The notes under the pieces are model-generated. The model was given only the letters and a program-made list of their open reading frames with translations. It was not told the origin of the DNA and did not search any database. Below, piece after piece: positions 52,987 to 61,286 of a DNA stretch of 64,000 bases. This DNA is from Dysgonomonas sp. 511 (GTDB taxonomy: Bacteria; Bacteroidota; Bacteroidia; Bacteroidales; Dysgonomonadaceae). The translations under genes were made by a program, and so were the position numbers. The number at the start of each line of letters is the position of its first letter. The stretch's first letter is position 1. Where the stretch lies: the NCBI RefSeq assembly GCF_010501105.1, contig NZ_QVMQ01000009.1, positions 1 through 64,000 on the forward strand, written 5' to 3'.

Positions 52987-53533
52987 TATACTGCATAAAA
53001 GCAATCTTGTGTTAAACATTTAATCTTTAGCTCATGCTGCCGCGCCCTCCCGGGCTTGTCCTCCCTTTTGGCATTGCCCAAAAGGAAGCAAAAGGCTAGT
53101 GCTTCGTCCCTCGGCGACCTGTCAACGGTTTGCCGGCTGAAAGGGATAAACGGGCTACGCCCCATCCCTTTCTCCGCCGCCTTCACCGGACAGGTTCCCG
53201 CCTTCGGAACTGATGCACGGAAAGCTGACGCACGACTAGAATTGTCGTAAACTCTTGTCTGGCGTCAGCCCGCGCCATTAGCTTTGCGTACGGGGTACCC
53301 ACGCGATGCAGGCGGCGTAGAATGAAGTGGGGGTGCTGTTATGCAACTTTGCTAAGCCAACAAAAGGATTGCTGTTAGTTCACTTCATTCAGCCGGCAAA
53401 GCGCAAAGTGGGTCGTACGGCGAAGCGAGGCGCAAAAGAGTTTTTGGTTCCTTTTGGGGCTTAGGCCAAAAGGAACGCAAGCAAACACCGTTCGGCAGAG
53501 CGAAGCGGAGCCGATCGTTGATTGCGCGCAGTA
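52987..53533. repeat. GC-rich structured element, full copy
   Basis: About 547 bases of GC-rich, hairpin-rich, non-coding DNA in the reverse orientation to 48391-48706. It carries an extra central segment (about 53258-53495) with its own hairpins (for example CCTTTTGGGGCTTAGGCC around 53450). Both outer ends read TATACTGC or similar, a possible terminal repeat. It fills most of the gap between yicC and the HTH gene. It contrasts sharply in base composition with its AT-rich surroundings. Confidence 0.7.
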
Positions 53534-53598
53534 TTAAAAAGAATATTTTACAATCCCCAATCAATTTCTTTTTTCTTTATCTATATAAGAAAACGATT

Positions 53599-54171
53599 AT
53601 GGCAAAATTTACAACCGAACTGGCAACACGCATCCTTCAAATGATAGAACACGATATGTACACCGTAGCCGAAATATGCCGCGCTGTGGGTATCAACCGC
53701 AAGACCTTTTACGAATGGAAAAATACCAAACCCGAATTTTGCGATGCTATAGAGGAAGCCATCGAGCGGCGCAACGAAGCGTTGGTGATGCTGGCGCGCA
53801 TGTCGCTAAAGAAGAAACTGGAAGGCTATACCATCACCGAAGAAAAATATTACTACGAACCGGCCAAAGGCAATCCGCAGGAGATGGTGCTCAAAAAGAA
53901 AGTGGTGAAGAAAAAGGAGGTTGCACCCGACCACCGCGCCATAAAGATGGTATTGGAGAGGGATGGCAGGAAGCAGGTTGAAGAAAGCCCTGTGGAGAAC
54001 AAACTGATAGAGATAGGCGTGGTGGATGATGAGACAAAAGTTATGTTGGAAGATTTTCTGGGAGAAAAGGCTGTGAGTACATACAGGGTGGTTTCGAGAG
54101 GGAAAAGTCCTCTCGATTCCCAAGCCCCTCCAACCGCCCCAAAGGGAGGCTTAGAGCAAAGCCACTATTAA
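53599..54171 (+). CDS. Phage-like HTH protein (phBC6A51-type)
   Basis: 190 residues. The N-terminal helix-turn-helix YTVAEICRAVGINRKTFYEW (about 21-40) is like that of terminase small subunits and phBC6A51-type proteins. A middle helical part follows, and then a Lys-rich stretch VLKKKVVKKKEV. The last 25 residues (from about SRGKSPLDSQ) are Pro/Gly-rich and are encoded by an intergenic-type CCCCTCCAACCGCCCCAAAG repeat, so the original stop was probably lost. Start: ATG 53599 fits the HTH; an upstream frame from 53518 begins in the GC-rich element. No other phage gene is nearby. Confidence 0.65.
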   Translation: MAKFTTELATRILQMIEHDMYTVAEICRAVGINRKTFYEWKNTKPEFCDAIEEAIERRNEALVMLARMSLKKKLEGYTITEEKYYYEPAKGNPQEMVLKKKVVKKKEVAPDHRAIKMVLERDGRKQVEESPVENKLIEIGVVDDETKVMLEDFLGEKAVSTYRVVSRGKSPLDSQAPPTAPKGGLEQSHY

Positions 54172-54537
54172 ATGAGGCTGAAAGACAGTGGAAAGTAACA
54201 ATGGAAAAGTGATGAAAAGGTGTTACATGTGTTACTTTTTGTCACCTCACTCCCCGCTCTCTCCAAAGGGAGAGAGAGCCGCAAGCCACGACAAGAGAGG
54301 GAAAAGGTAACGAATATTCTCTCTGTCATCCTGACGTTAGGAAGGATCTCTTGTCTCAGTAGTGTTGTAGGTTGTATCTTGTCTACTTGTATCTAAAGAT
54401 ACTGTTAACTGAAAATACATATTGTTACCTATGGTTAAAGCAGCTATCCTTTTGCCACTATATGTATCTTTTCTACCAAATTCATGCTATCTTTGTAGCC
54501 ACAAATAAATTCTTATTGTCAATAAAGGAACAATTCT
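54172..54537. other. Intergenic region with dispersed repeats
   Basis: No gene in 366 bases. It carries GTGTTACATGTGTTACTTTT near 54220 and a 29-base block at 54384-54412 that also occurs at 29301 and 29394. Between them are variable sequences, including a CTCTCCAAAGGGAGAGAG hairpin at about 54259-54277. The -7 box for the next gene (TATCTTTG) is at 54488-54495. Confidence 0.55.
54488..54495 (+). promoter_or_regulatory. -7 box (TATCTTTG) for the PurF-like gene
   Basis: TATCTTTG lies 43 bases before ATG 54538. No -33 TTTG at standard spacing; the nearest TTTG (54451) is too far away. Confidence 0.45.
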
Positions 54538-56436
54538 ATGACAGAGCCTTTGAAGCACGAATGCGGTATTGTGATGATACGCTTGCTTAAGCCATTGGAA
54601 TACTATCAACAAAAGTACGGGACATGGCAGTATGGGTTGAATAAACTCTACCTGCTGATGGAAAAACAGCACAACCGCGGACAGGAAGGAGCCGGACTGG
54701 CTGTCGTAAAACTGGACTCTCCTCCCGGAAGTGAATTTATTTTCCGCGAACGGGCAACAGGTTCGGGCGCAATATCCGAGATATTCGGCAATGTGTACCG
54801 CAACTATGAGAAAGTACCTGCCCATATGTTCAACGACCCTGCGTATGCAAGCCAATACCTGCCATTTGCCGGAGAATTGTTTCTGGGACACCTGAGATAC
54901 AGCACAACAGGCAAAAGCGGCATTTCGTACGTACACCCGTTCCTCAGGCGCAACAACTGGCGCTCGCGCAACCTTGCCCTTGCCGGCAATTTCAATATGA
55001 CAAATGTAGATGAATTGTTTAACAACCTGGTAGAACAAGGACAACACCCGCGCGACTATGCCGATACATTCGTATTGCTCGAAACCCTGGGGCATCACCT
55101 CGACAGGGAAATCCAGTTCCAATTCGACAAATTTGGAAAAGAACAAGGAGCGAAGGGCGAAGAACTGAACGACCTGATAGAGAAGAACCTCGACCTGCAC
55201 TTCATGCTCAACGCAGCCAGTAAGAACTGGGACGGGGGATTCGCCATTGGCGGCATCATCGGCTGCGGCGATGGGTTTGTCTTCCGCGACCCGTGGGGCA
55301 TACGCCCGGCATTCTACTACAACGACGACGAGATAGTGGTAGTGGCTTCGGAACGCCCTGTAATACAAACTGCACTCGGACTGGATGTGGATGCCGTAAA
55401 AGAACTGAATCCGGGGCAAGCTATCATTGTGAAAAAGGATGGTTCGGTGATGTTCTCGCAAATACAAGAACCAAAGAACGTAAAGCCTTGTTCTTTCGAA
55501 CGCATTTACTTTTCGCGTGGTTCCGACGCCGATATCTACAAGGAGCGTAAAGCTTTGGGCGAACTACTGATTCCCCAGATACTAAAAGCCATAGACAACG
55601 ATGTAGAGAACACTGTGTTCTCATTTATCCCCAATACGGCAGAAGTGGCCTTCTTCGGCATGTCGGAAGAGTTGAACAGGTATCTGAATAATGTTAAACT
55701 CCGCAAGATTTCCGGGAAAGGTTTATCTATAACAGAGGAAGAGCTCGATAAAGTGTTGTCGATGCGCATCCGTACCGAAAAAGTAGTTATCAAAGATATA
55801 AAACTCCGCACATTTATTGCACAGGATAATAACCGCGACGACCTTGCAGCACACGTTTACGATATCACTTACGACTCGGTTCGCCCCTATACCGACAACC
55901 TTGTGGTTATAGACGACAGCATTGTACGGGGTACAACCCTTAAGCAAAGCATTATAAAGATGCTGGATAAACTTCACCCTAAAAAGATAGTGGTGGTTTC
56001 GTCTTCGCCGCAAATCCGTTACCCCGATTGTTACGGTATAGATATGTCGCGGATGAGTGAATTTGCAGCTTTCAGGGCAGCAATAGAGTTGCTCAAAGAA
56101 CGGGGCATGCAGTCTGTTATCGACGAAGTATATCAGAAGTCGGTGACACAGCAAGACAAACCGAAAGAAGAGATAGTAAACTATGTGAAGGAAATATACG
56201 CGCCATTTACCGACGATGAAATTTCGGCCAAGATGGCGCAGATGCTAACACCAAAGGGAACTGAGGCCAAAATAGAACTGGTATTCCAAAGCATAGAAAA
56301 CCTGCATAGGGCTACCCCAAACCACAGGGGCGACTGGTACTTTTCGGGCGACTACCCTACTCCGGGCGGAAACCGCATGGTGAACAGGGCGTTTATCAAT
56401 TATATCGAAGGAGTGGATAACAGGTCGTATAGGTAG
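54538..56436 (+). CDS. PurF-like class II glutamine amidotransferase
   Basis: 632 residues. The N-terminal Ntn-hydrolase domain begins after a short pro-sequence at Cys 9 (KHECGIVMIR), with HNRGQEGAGLA, LGHLRYSTTGKSG and AGNFNMTN as in amidophosphoribosyltransferase. The C-terminal phosphoribosyltransferase domain has the PRPP loop VVIDDSIVRGTTLKQS (about 455-470) and PQIRYPDCYGIDMS. It is longer than classic PurF (about 470-510) because of insertions around 170-210 and a C-terminal tail. Bacteroidetes carry such a long paralogue besides a canonical PurF. Whether it makes phosphoribosylamine or another product is not settled by sequence. Confidence 0.85.
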   Translation: MTEPLKHECGIVMIRLLKPLEYYQQKYGTWQYGLNKLYLLMEKQHNRGQEGAGLAVVKLDSPPGSEFIFRERATGSGAISEIFGNVYRNYEKVPAHMFNDPAYASQYLPFAGELFLGHLRYSTTGKSGISYVHPFLRRNNWRSRNLALAGNFNMTNVDELFNNLVEQGQHPRDYADTFVLLETLGHHLDREIQFQFDKFGKEQGAKGEELNDLIEKNLDLHFMLNAASKNWDGGFAIGGIIGCGDGFVFRDPWGIRPAFYYNDDEIVVVASERPVIQTALGLDVDAVKELNPGQAIIVKKDGSVMFSQIQEPKNVKPCSFERIYFSRGSDADIYKERKALGELLIPQILKAIDNDVENTVFSFIPNTAEVAFFGMSEELNRYLNNVKLRKISGKGLSITEEELDKVLSMRIRTEKVVIKDIKLRTFIAQDNNRDDLAAHVYDITYDSVRPYTDNLVVIDDSIVRGTTLKQSIIKMLDKLHPKKIVVVSSSPQIRYPDCYGIDMSRMSEFAAFRAAIELLKERGMQSVIDEVYQKSVTQQDKPKEEIVNYVKEIYAPFTDDEISAKMAQMLTPKGTEAKIELVFQSIENLHRATPNHRGDWYFSGDYPTPGGNRMVNRAFINYIEGVDNRSYR

Positions 56437-56532
56437 TGCCGAGCCCCCTCAATCCTCCTAGGGAGGACTTACAGAGAGAGTATATAAATGGATATTTACG
56501 CGGCTTTGCAAAAGCCTCCCTTTGGGGCAAGA

Positions 56533-56689
56533 CTGTTAAGTTCTAAACGAAATAATACTTAAAAGAATAAAATATGACACTGAGATACACGAAGAAGCCA
56601 CTGAGAAACACTGAGGGAAAAAAAATCTCAGTGAACCTCAATGTTATGCTCAATGTTTCTCAGTGTAATAAGAAATTAGAACTTAACAG
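56533..56689. mobile_element. Foldback/MITE-like element between purF-like gene and dnaX
   Basis: Perfect 14-base inverted ends CTGTTAAGTTCTAA (56533-56546) and TTAGAACTTAACAG (56676-56689) enclose nested CACTGAGAAACACTGAG / CTCAGTG-type inverted repeats. It is flanked by near-direct repeats CCCTTTGGGGCAAG (56518-56531) and CCCTTTGGGGAAG (56695-56707), a possible target duplication. It fills most of the 287-base gap. No coding frame. Confidence 0.6.
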
Positions 56690-56723
56690 CCCTACCCTTT
56701 GGGGAAGTCGGAGGAGGTCTTCT

Positions 56724-58467
56724 TTACGATAATTCCAGCCCAAACTCGTCTTTGAGCTTGCGCAGGCTTTCGTTCTCCTCCATCATCAGGTTGAACTTTT
56801 CGGCAGGGGTAAAGGCTTGTTTCTTTTCATTGTCCTGATTGATGCGAAGTTGCATTTCGATAGCAGTGTTACGCAGTTTGCCTCTCAGTGAATTAAGGAT
56901 GTCCATTTTGTACTCCAAAAGCCTCTGTGCCTGAATCGCATTGTTCACTACGATCTCGAAGGTAGTACTGTCGATAAGATCGGGCAGGCAGCTAAGCATC
57001 GTATTTTTGAGATGGTGTTCCTCAACCAAAGTTTCGGCATAAGCCTTCCACTCGTTTATCAGTTGCAACGGGGTGAAGCTTTCTTTGAGCACTACGGTAT
57101 TTACACTGGCCTGAGCTATCTCTTCTTCCTTCTTTTGACTGAGGGATGAAATGGAGATTCCCATCTTGCCCATACTGGCAGGAATGGAAGACGAACCGCC
57201 AGCCGGTTTTTGCGAAGCCGGAGGAGCAGGCCTCCTTGCTTCTGTAGGCTGCGTATTATTTACCACTGTAGAGGAAGGGCTCTGTTGTTGCGGAGCAGCA
57301 GTCTTATCACCTTGAGTATTGGTGAATATGGGATCAATTACCGGCTTTTTTTTTTTGATCGTCTAATCCTTGCGGAGACGATAACTGGCACAGCCTGATA
57401 ATGGTGAGATCCGAGAGCAGCCGCTTATTCCGGCTATAGCGGTAATTGAGGTCGCTTTCGTTTATCAGCTCGATGGCTTTATAGAGGAACTCGTTGCTGC
57501 ATTTCTGGGCTGTTGCTATATACCTGTCGCGGATAGATGCCCCTACCTCAAACAGTTCAGCTGTTCGCGGGTCTTTACAAAGCAGCAAGTCTCTGAAATG
57601 GGATGCAATGCCGGTAATGATATTGTTTCCGTCGAAGCCTTTGCTTAGTATCTCATTCAGTATAAGTAAAGATTCGACTATGTTATTAGCAAGGATATGA
57701 TCTGTCAACTTGAAGTAATACTCATAATCGAGTACATTCAGGTTTTCGATAACAGCCTTATAGGTTACGTTGCCACCCGTAAAGCTCACTACCTGGTCGA
57801 AGATGGAAAGTGCATCGCGCATACCGCCATCAGCCTTTTGAGCCAAGACGTTCAAGGCTTCGGGTTCGGTTTTTACGTTTTCCTGAGAAGCCACATATTG
57901 CAGGTGTTCTACAATATCTTTGATGGTGATACGGCTGAAATCGTATATCTGGCAACGCGAAAGTATAGTAGGCAATATCTTATGCTTCTCGGTAGTGGCA
58001 AGCACAAAGATGGCATGATGAGGCGGCTCTTCCAAAGTCTTGAGGAAAGCGTTGAAAGCAGCTTGTGAGAGCATATGCACCTCGTCGATGATATATACTT
58101 TGTATTTCCCTATCTGCGGCGGTATGCGAACCTGCTCTATCAGCGAACGGATATCGTCGACCGAATTGTTCGAAGCAGCATCGAGTTCGTGTATATTAAA
58201 CGACCGTTGTTCGTTGAAGGCTACGCACGACTCGCATTGGTTGCAGGCCTCGCCTTCGGCAGTAGGGGTAAGGCAATTTATAGTTTTGGCGAAGATACGG
58301 GCACAAGTCGTTTTCCCCACTCCACGAGGACCGCAGAAGAGATAAGCATGAGCCAGCTTACCCGAAGCTATCGCATTCTTGAGGGTGGTGGTCAACGCCC
58401 TTTGCCCTACTACCGACATGAAAGAGGCAGGACGGTATTTACGAGCCGAAACTATATAATTGTTCAT
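56724..58467 (-). CDS. dnaX: DNA polymerase III gamma/tau subunit, two frames joined at an A11 run
   Basis: The clamp-loader ATPase. The zero frame from ATG 58467 gives 377 residues: RPASFMSVVGQRALTTTLKN, Walker A CGPRGVGKTTCARIF, a four-Cys zinc module (CLTP...CNQCESC), YIIDEVHMLSQAAFNAFLKT and SATP-type switch ATTEKHKILPTILSRCQIYD. It ends after an A11 run (minus-strand As, plus-strand T11 at 57346-57356) with QKKKAGN and a stop. The frame one step over continues for about 207 codons (KPVIDPIFTNTQGDKT onward) through a Pro/Gln linker to a helical tau C-terminus ending at 56724. With ten As the two halves read as one 580-residue protein. Gamma plus slippage-made tau, a plain mutation, or a base-calling error are the options. 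Confidence 0.88.
57346..57356 (-). promoter_or_regulatory. A11 slippage-type site in dnaX
   Basis: Eleven consecutive A on the coding strand, followed within 12 bases by the zero-frame stop (TGA at 57334-57336). Loss of one A, or gain of two, joins the ATPase part to the tau tail. Thermus thermophilus dnaX makes gamma and tau by transcriptional slippage on an A9 run; this site has the same logic. Confidence 0.55.
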
Positions 58468-58497
58468 ATTGTTTTTAGTTACAAGTTACGCAGCCCT

Positions 58498-58521
58498 TTC
58501 GGGCAGTTACGAGTTACAAGC
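58498..58521. repeat. Short dispersed repeat, copy 2
   Basis: The 24-base partner of 17869-17892 (one difference), between the dnaX start and the end of the DUF3127 gene. Confidence 0.5.
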
Positions 58522-58540
58522 CTTTCGGGATAAATGAAAA

Positions 58541-58915
58541 TCAGAATGGCAAATCGTCAGCATCGTCACCACTTGTAAAGTCTACAGGAGCGGCTGGTTG
58601 CACTGGTTGCGGTTGTGCCCCATAGGCGGGAGGCGGCGTTTGTCCACCGGCACCCATTATGTCGATCTTCCATGCGCGCAGGTCGGTGTACCAGTTGCCA
58701 TTGTATTCGCGGCTTTCTATATCGAACTGTACATCGAGCATATTGCCTATCTGTAAAACAGATTCGTTGATTTTGTCACCCCAAAGTGTAATACATACTT
58801 TTTTAGGGTACATACCGTCGGTTTCGAGTATGATGTTTTGTTTTCTCCACTCTCCATTTTTTCCCATGCCTGTTTGTATAGGCATCACTTGAATCAATTT
58901 AGCTGTTAATTGCAT
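58541..58915 (-). CDS. DUF3127 OB-fold protein with SSB-like C-terminal tip
   Basis: 124 residues. DUF3127: LTAKLIQVMPIQTGMGKNGE at the start, YPKKVCITLWGDKI, VQFDIESREYNGNWYTDLRA and a Pro/Gln-rich linker. It ends in DDADDLPF, which copies the acidic C-terminal tip of single-strand DNA-binding protein that recruits repair and replication proteins. The OB-like core plus this tip points to a role on single-stranded DNA. It is next to dnaX on the same strand, with a 73-base gap. The promoter box TATTTTTG is at 58958-58965. Confidence 0.83.
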   Translation of the reverse strand: MQLTAKLIQVMPIQTGMGKNGEWRKQNIILETDGMYPKKVCITLWGDKINESVLQIGNMLDVQFDIESREYNGNWYTDLRAWKIDIMGAGGQTPPPAYGAQPQPVQPAAPVDFTSGDDADDLPF

Positions 58916-58957
58916 ATTATATATATGTTTCTTGTTTCTTTAAGAGGTATAAAGGTA

Positions 58958-58965
58958 CAAAAATA
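58958..58965 (-). promoter_or_regulatory. -7 box (TATTTTTG) for the DUF3127 gene
   Basis: TATTTTTG on the minus strand, 43 bases before ATG 58915; fits TAnnTTTG. It may also serve dnaX, which follows on the same strand. Confidence 0.45.
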
Positions 58966-59082
58966 CAATTTGTTTTTCAATATACCGCCTGCAGTTATAC
59001 CCTATTTACAAAGGAAATAATTGCACAAATTAAGTAAATATAGTATACTTGCATTCCGAAAAAAATTGACATTAACACCTTT

Positions 59083-60070
59083 ATGGAACAATTAAGCCGT
59101 TATCGCGCCCAACTGATGGGTATAGCTATCCTCTCTATCCTGTTATATCATATTCCTCACGAGTGGTATCATGTCGATTTTCCTTTAAGCCTTATTAAAC
59201 ATTATTTCTATTTCGGAAGCGATACATTCCTTTTTCTATCGGGCTTCGGCGTATATTTTGCATATACTAAGAGACGTAACAACCTGAAAGAATTTTACCT
59301 GAGGCGCATACGTCGTATCCTGCCTTATGTTTACCCAGTTATATTGGTCACCGGAATCGCACTCTTTTACCTCGGAGAAGTAAACCTGTTTGAGTTTATC
59401 CAGATTATCACCCTTTTCGATTACTTGATAGCAGGCTTCTTATACAACTGGTTTGTCCCTGTCATATTGTTTTTCTACCTGATAAGCCCCCTATTGATAA
59501 AATTCCTGTCGAAAAAATCCTTTTCCTAAATTGCTTGCAATTTTCCTGATTTGCTATACCCTCATCATATTGTTTTTTTACAGAGACAACAATACCATTA
59601 TGCTATCCCGTTTCCCTCTCTATTGCTTGGGGCTCATAGCTGGAGATATACTGGCGCACAAGAAGAAGATAAAGAAACTGTATCTGATTATCCCGGTAGC
59701 TATAGGTATTGTACTACTGGCGATAAACTACTGGTTCGAAATTACAGGCAATAAGGTTTGGGAATATTATACCAACTATACAGCTTTCTTTTTCCTTGTA
59801 CCACCTGCCTGCCTGCTCGTATCCAAGTTATTTTCACTGGTGCAGAATTACAAATTCCCGTTCCTTACCATGCTTGGCAATTACAGCTTGTGCATATATA
59901 TAATCCATTTCCGCGTATTGGTTTTAGCAACTTTCTTTTTCGAAAACAGATTGCTGGCAACGATAAGCTACCTTGTTTTTTCCATAGTCCTCTCATATAT
60001 ATGGCAAAATATGGTTGCCGCTATATTAAATAAATATTGGAAGCTAAACAATTCACATCCTCTGCCTTAA
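59083..60070 (+). pseudogene. Acyltransferase-3 family protein, frameshifted at A6
   Basis: Two frames form one polytopic acyltransferase of 328 residues. The first (148 residues from ATG 59083) has YRAQLMGIAILSILLYHIPH, with the family's helix-1 His, and the RRIRRILPYVYPV motif; it stops at 59527-59529 soon after FLSKK. The second frame continues naturally as NPFPKLLAIFLICYTLIILF to the end, with CIYIIHFRVLVLA near the C-terminus. Removing one A from the A6 tract at 59512-59517 joins them. It may be a pseudogene, a phase-variable gene, or an error in the sequence. It is convergent with the AI-2E family gene (4-base overlap). Confidence 0.75.
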
Positions 60071-61206
60071 CTATCGAAAGGTATTCGCGGTTCGCGGGCT
60101 TCAGCTGCCTGCAACTTTTCTTCCGAAGTTATAAACTGCTTATAGTATGACAACAACAGCGTTGTAAGAGGTATTGCAATTATCATACCGACAATACCGA
60201 GAAGGGCACCCCATACCGACAAAGAGAGAAGGATAATTGCAGGATTGAGCCCCATTGCCTTACCCATTATGCGTGGCACAAGAAACAGGTCCATGATACA
60301 TTGCACGATTACATATACCAAAGCCACAAGCCCTATCATCACCCAGAAGCTATCGTTTGTTTGCGAAGCATGCAGCCAGCAAAGCAATATTGCCGGAGGG
60401 AACGTTATAACCTGCAGATAAGGAATCATGTGAACCAGACCGACGATTATACCGAACAGTATGGCCAACGGTAGCCCTATAATCTGAAATCCTATTGCAT
60501 ACAACCCTGCCAATATAAGGCAGATGAAAGCCTGATGCCGGAAATACTTGTTCATGCTGGTTTCTACATCCAATGTGATGCGTCCTACTACCGGCCGGTA
60601 TTTAGGAGGGATGAGAAACCGCCACAGCTCGTTAATCTTGTCGTAGTCGAGCAGGATGAATATGATATAAAGAATAACGACAAAAATGACTGCGAGCCCG
60701 AAAATGGCGGAAACAGTATTCGACAGCAATGTTTTTACTGCAGGGCTAAGGTATTGCACCAATTCTATAATATTATCCTTCGACAAACTCTGCTGTATTG
60801 CTTTATAATCGACATATTCGGCAATAAGTTCTGTGACTGTTATGTGCAGAACCCCATCGCTGCGGCTTATCGAACTAAGATCGTAAGAAGCGATCAGGTT
60901 GTTTATCTGCCAGATCTCGTTTTCGATAATCGGCACAAGGATAAACCCGAGCAAGGTCAATATCCCCGCTACACTCAACAGAGTGAAAATGACGGCAAGC
61001 GAATGCGCCATCTTCAACCGCCGCTGAAAAAAACGCACCAATGGATTCAGCATATAGGCTATCAGCCATGCTATGAGGAAAGGCAGTAACACATTTCTCA
61101 GTATATAAAGGAAATATAATGCTCCACCGATTGCCAAGACACTAATAAGCAGGCGTATCGTCCTGTCGAAAGTAAAGGGGCGTTCGAATGGTTGTCCTGT
61201 TGACAT
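60067..61206 (-). CDS. AI-2E family transporter
   Basis: 379 residues, about eight TM helices in the usual pattern: a hydrophobic pair at 17-57 (LLISVLAIGGALYFLYIL), a long extracytoplasmic helical domain (about 90-150), and a C-terminal bundle with LFGIIVGLVHMIPYLQVITF and VPRIMGKAMGLNPAIILLSL. The family (PF01594) includes TqsA, proposed to export autoinducer 2, but most members transport other solutes or act in Na+/H+ exchange, so AI-2 is only a label. The promoter box TATCTTTG on the minus strand is at 61244-61251. Confidence 0.9.
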   Translation of the reverse strand: MSTGQPFERPFTFDRTIRLLISVLAIGGALYFLYILRNVLLPFLIAWLIAYMLNPLVRFFQRRLKMAHSLAVIFTLLSVAGILTLLGFILVPIIENEIWQINNLIASYDLSSISRSDGVLHITVTELIAEYVDYKAIQQSLSKDNIIELVQYLSPAVKTLLSNTVSAIFGLAVIFVVILYIIFILLDYDKINELWRFLIPPKYRPVVGRITLDVETSMNKYFRHQAFICLILAGLYAIGFQIIGLPLAILFGIIVGLVHMIPYLQVITFPPAILLCWLHASQTNDSFWVMIGLVALVYVIVQCIMDLFLVPRIMGKAMGLNPAIILLSLSVWGALLGIVGMIIAIPLTTLLLSYYKQFITSEEKLQAAEAREPRIPFDS

Positions 61207-61243
61207 CTTTGATCAAAGTTAAAATATTTGATATATCTTTACA

Positions 61244-61251
61244 CAAAGATA
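61244..61251 (-). promoter_or_regulatory. -7 box (TATCTTTG) for the AI-2E family gene
   Basis: TATCTTTG on the minus strand, 38 bases before ATG 61206; the 80-base gap is shared with the divergent dacB promoter. Confidence 0.45.
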
Positions 61252-61286
61252 ATTTATTCTTCCAATTATTCAGAATATTATAAGTA

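Noticed and set aside
48391..53533. Group II intron or retron as the source of the GC-rich element
   Set aside because: No reverse transcriptase frame and no domain V-like sequence was recognised; the ends do not match the GUGYG...AY rule convincingly.
56724..57266. Separate small gene starting with GTG at 57266
   Set aside because: The frame continues upstream without a stop to the A11 run, and the content is a DnaX tau-type linker and C-terminus; it is part of dnaX.
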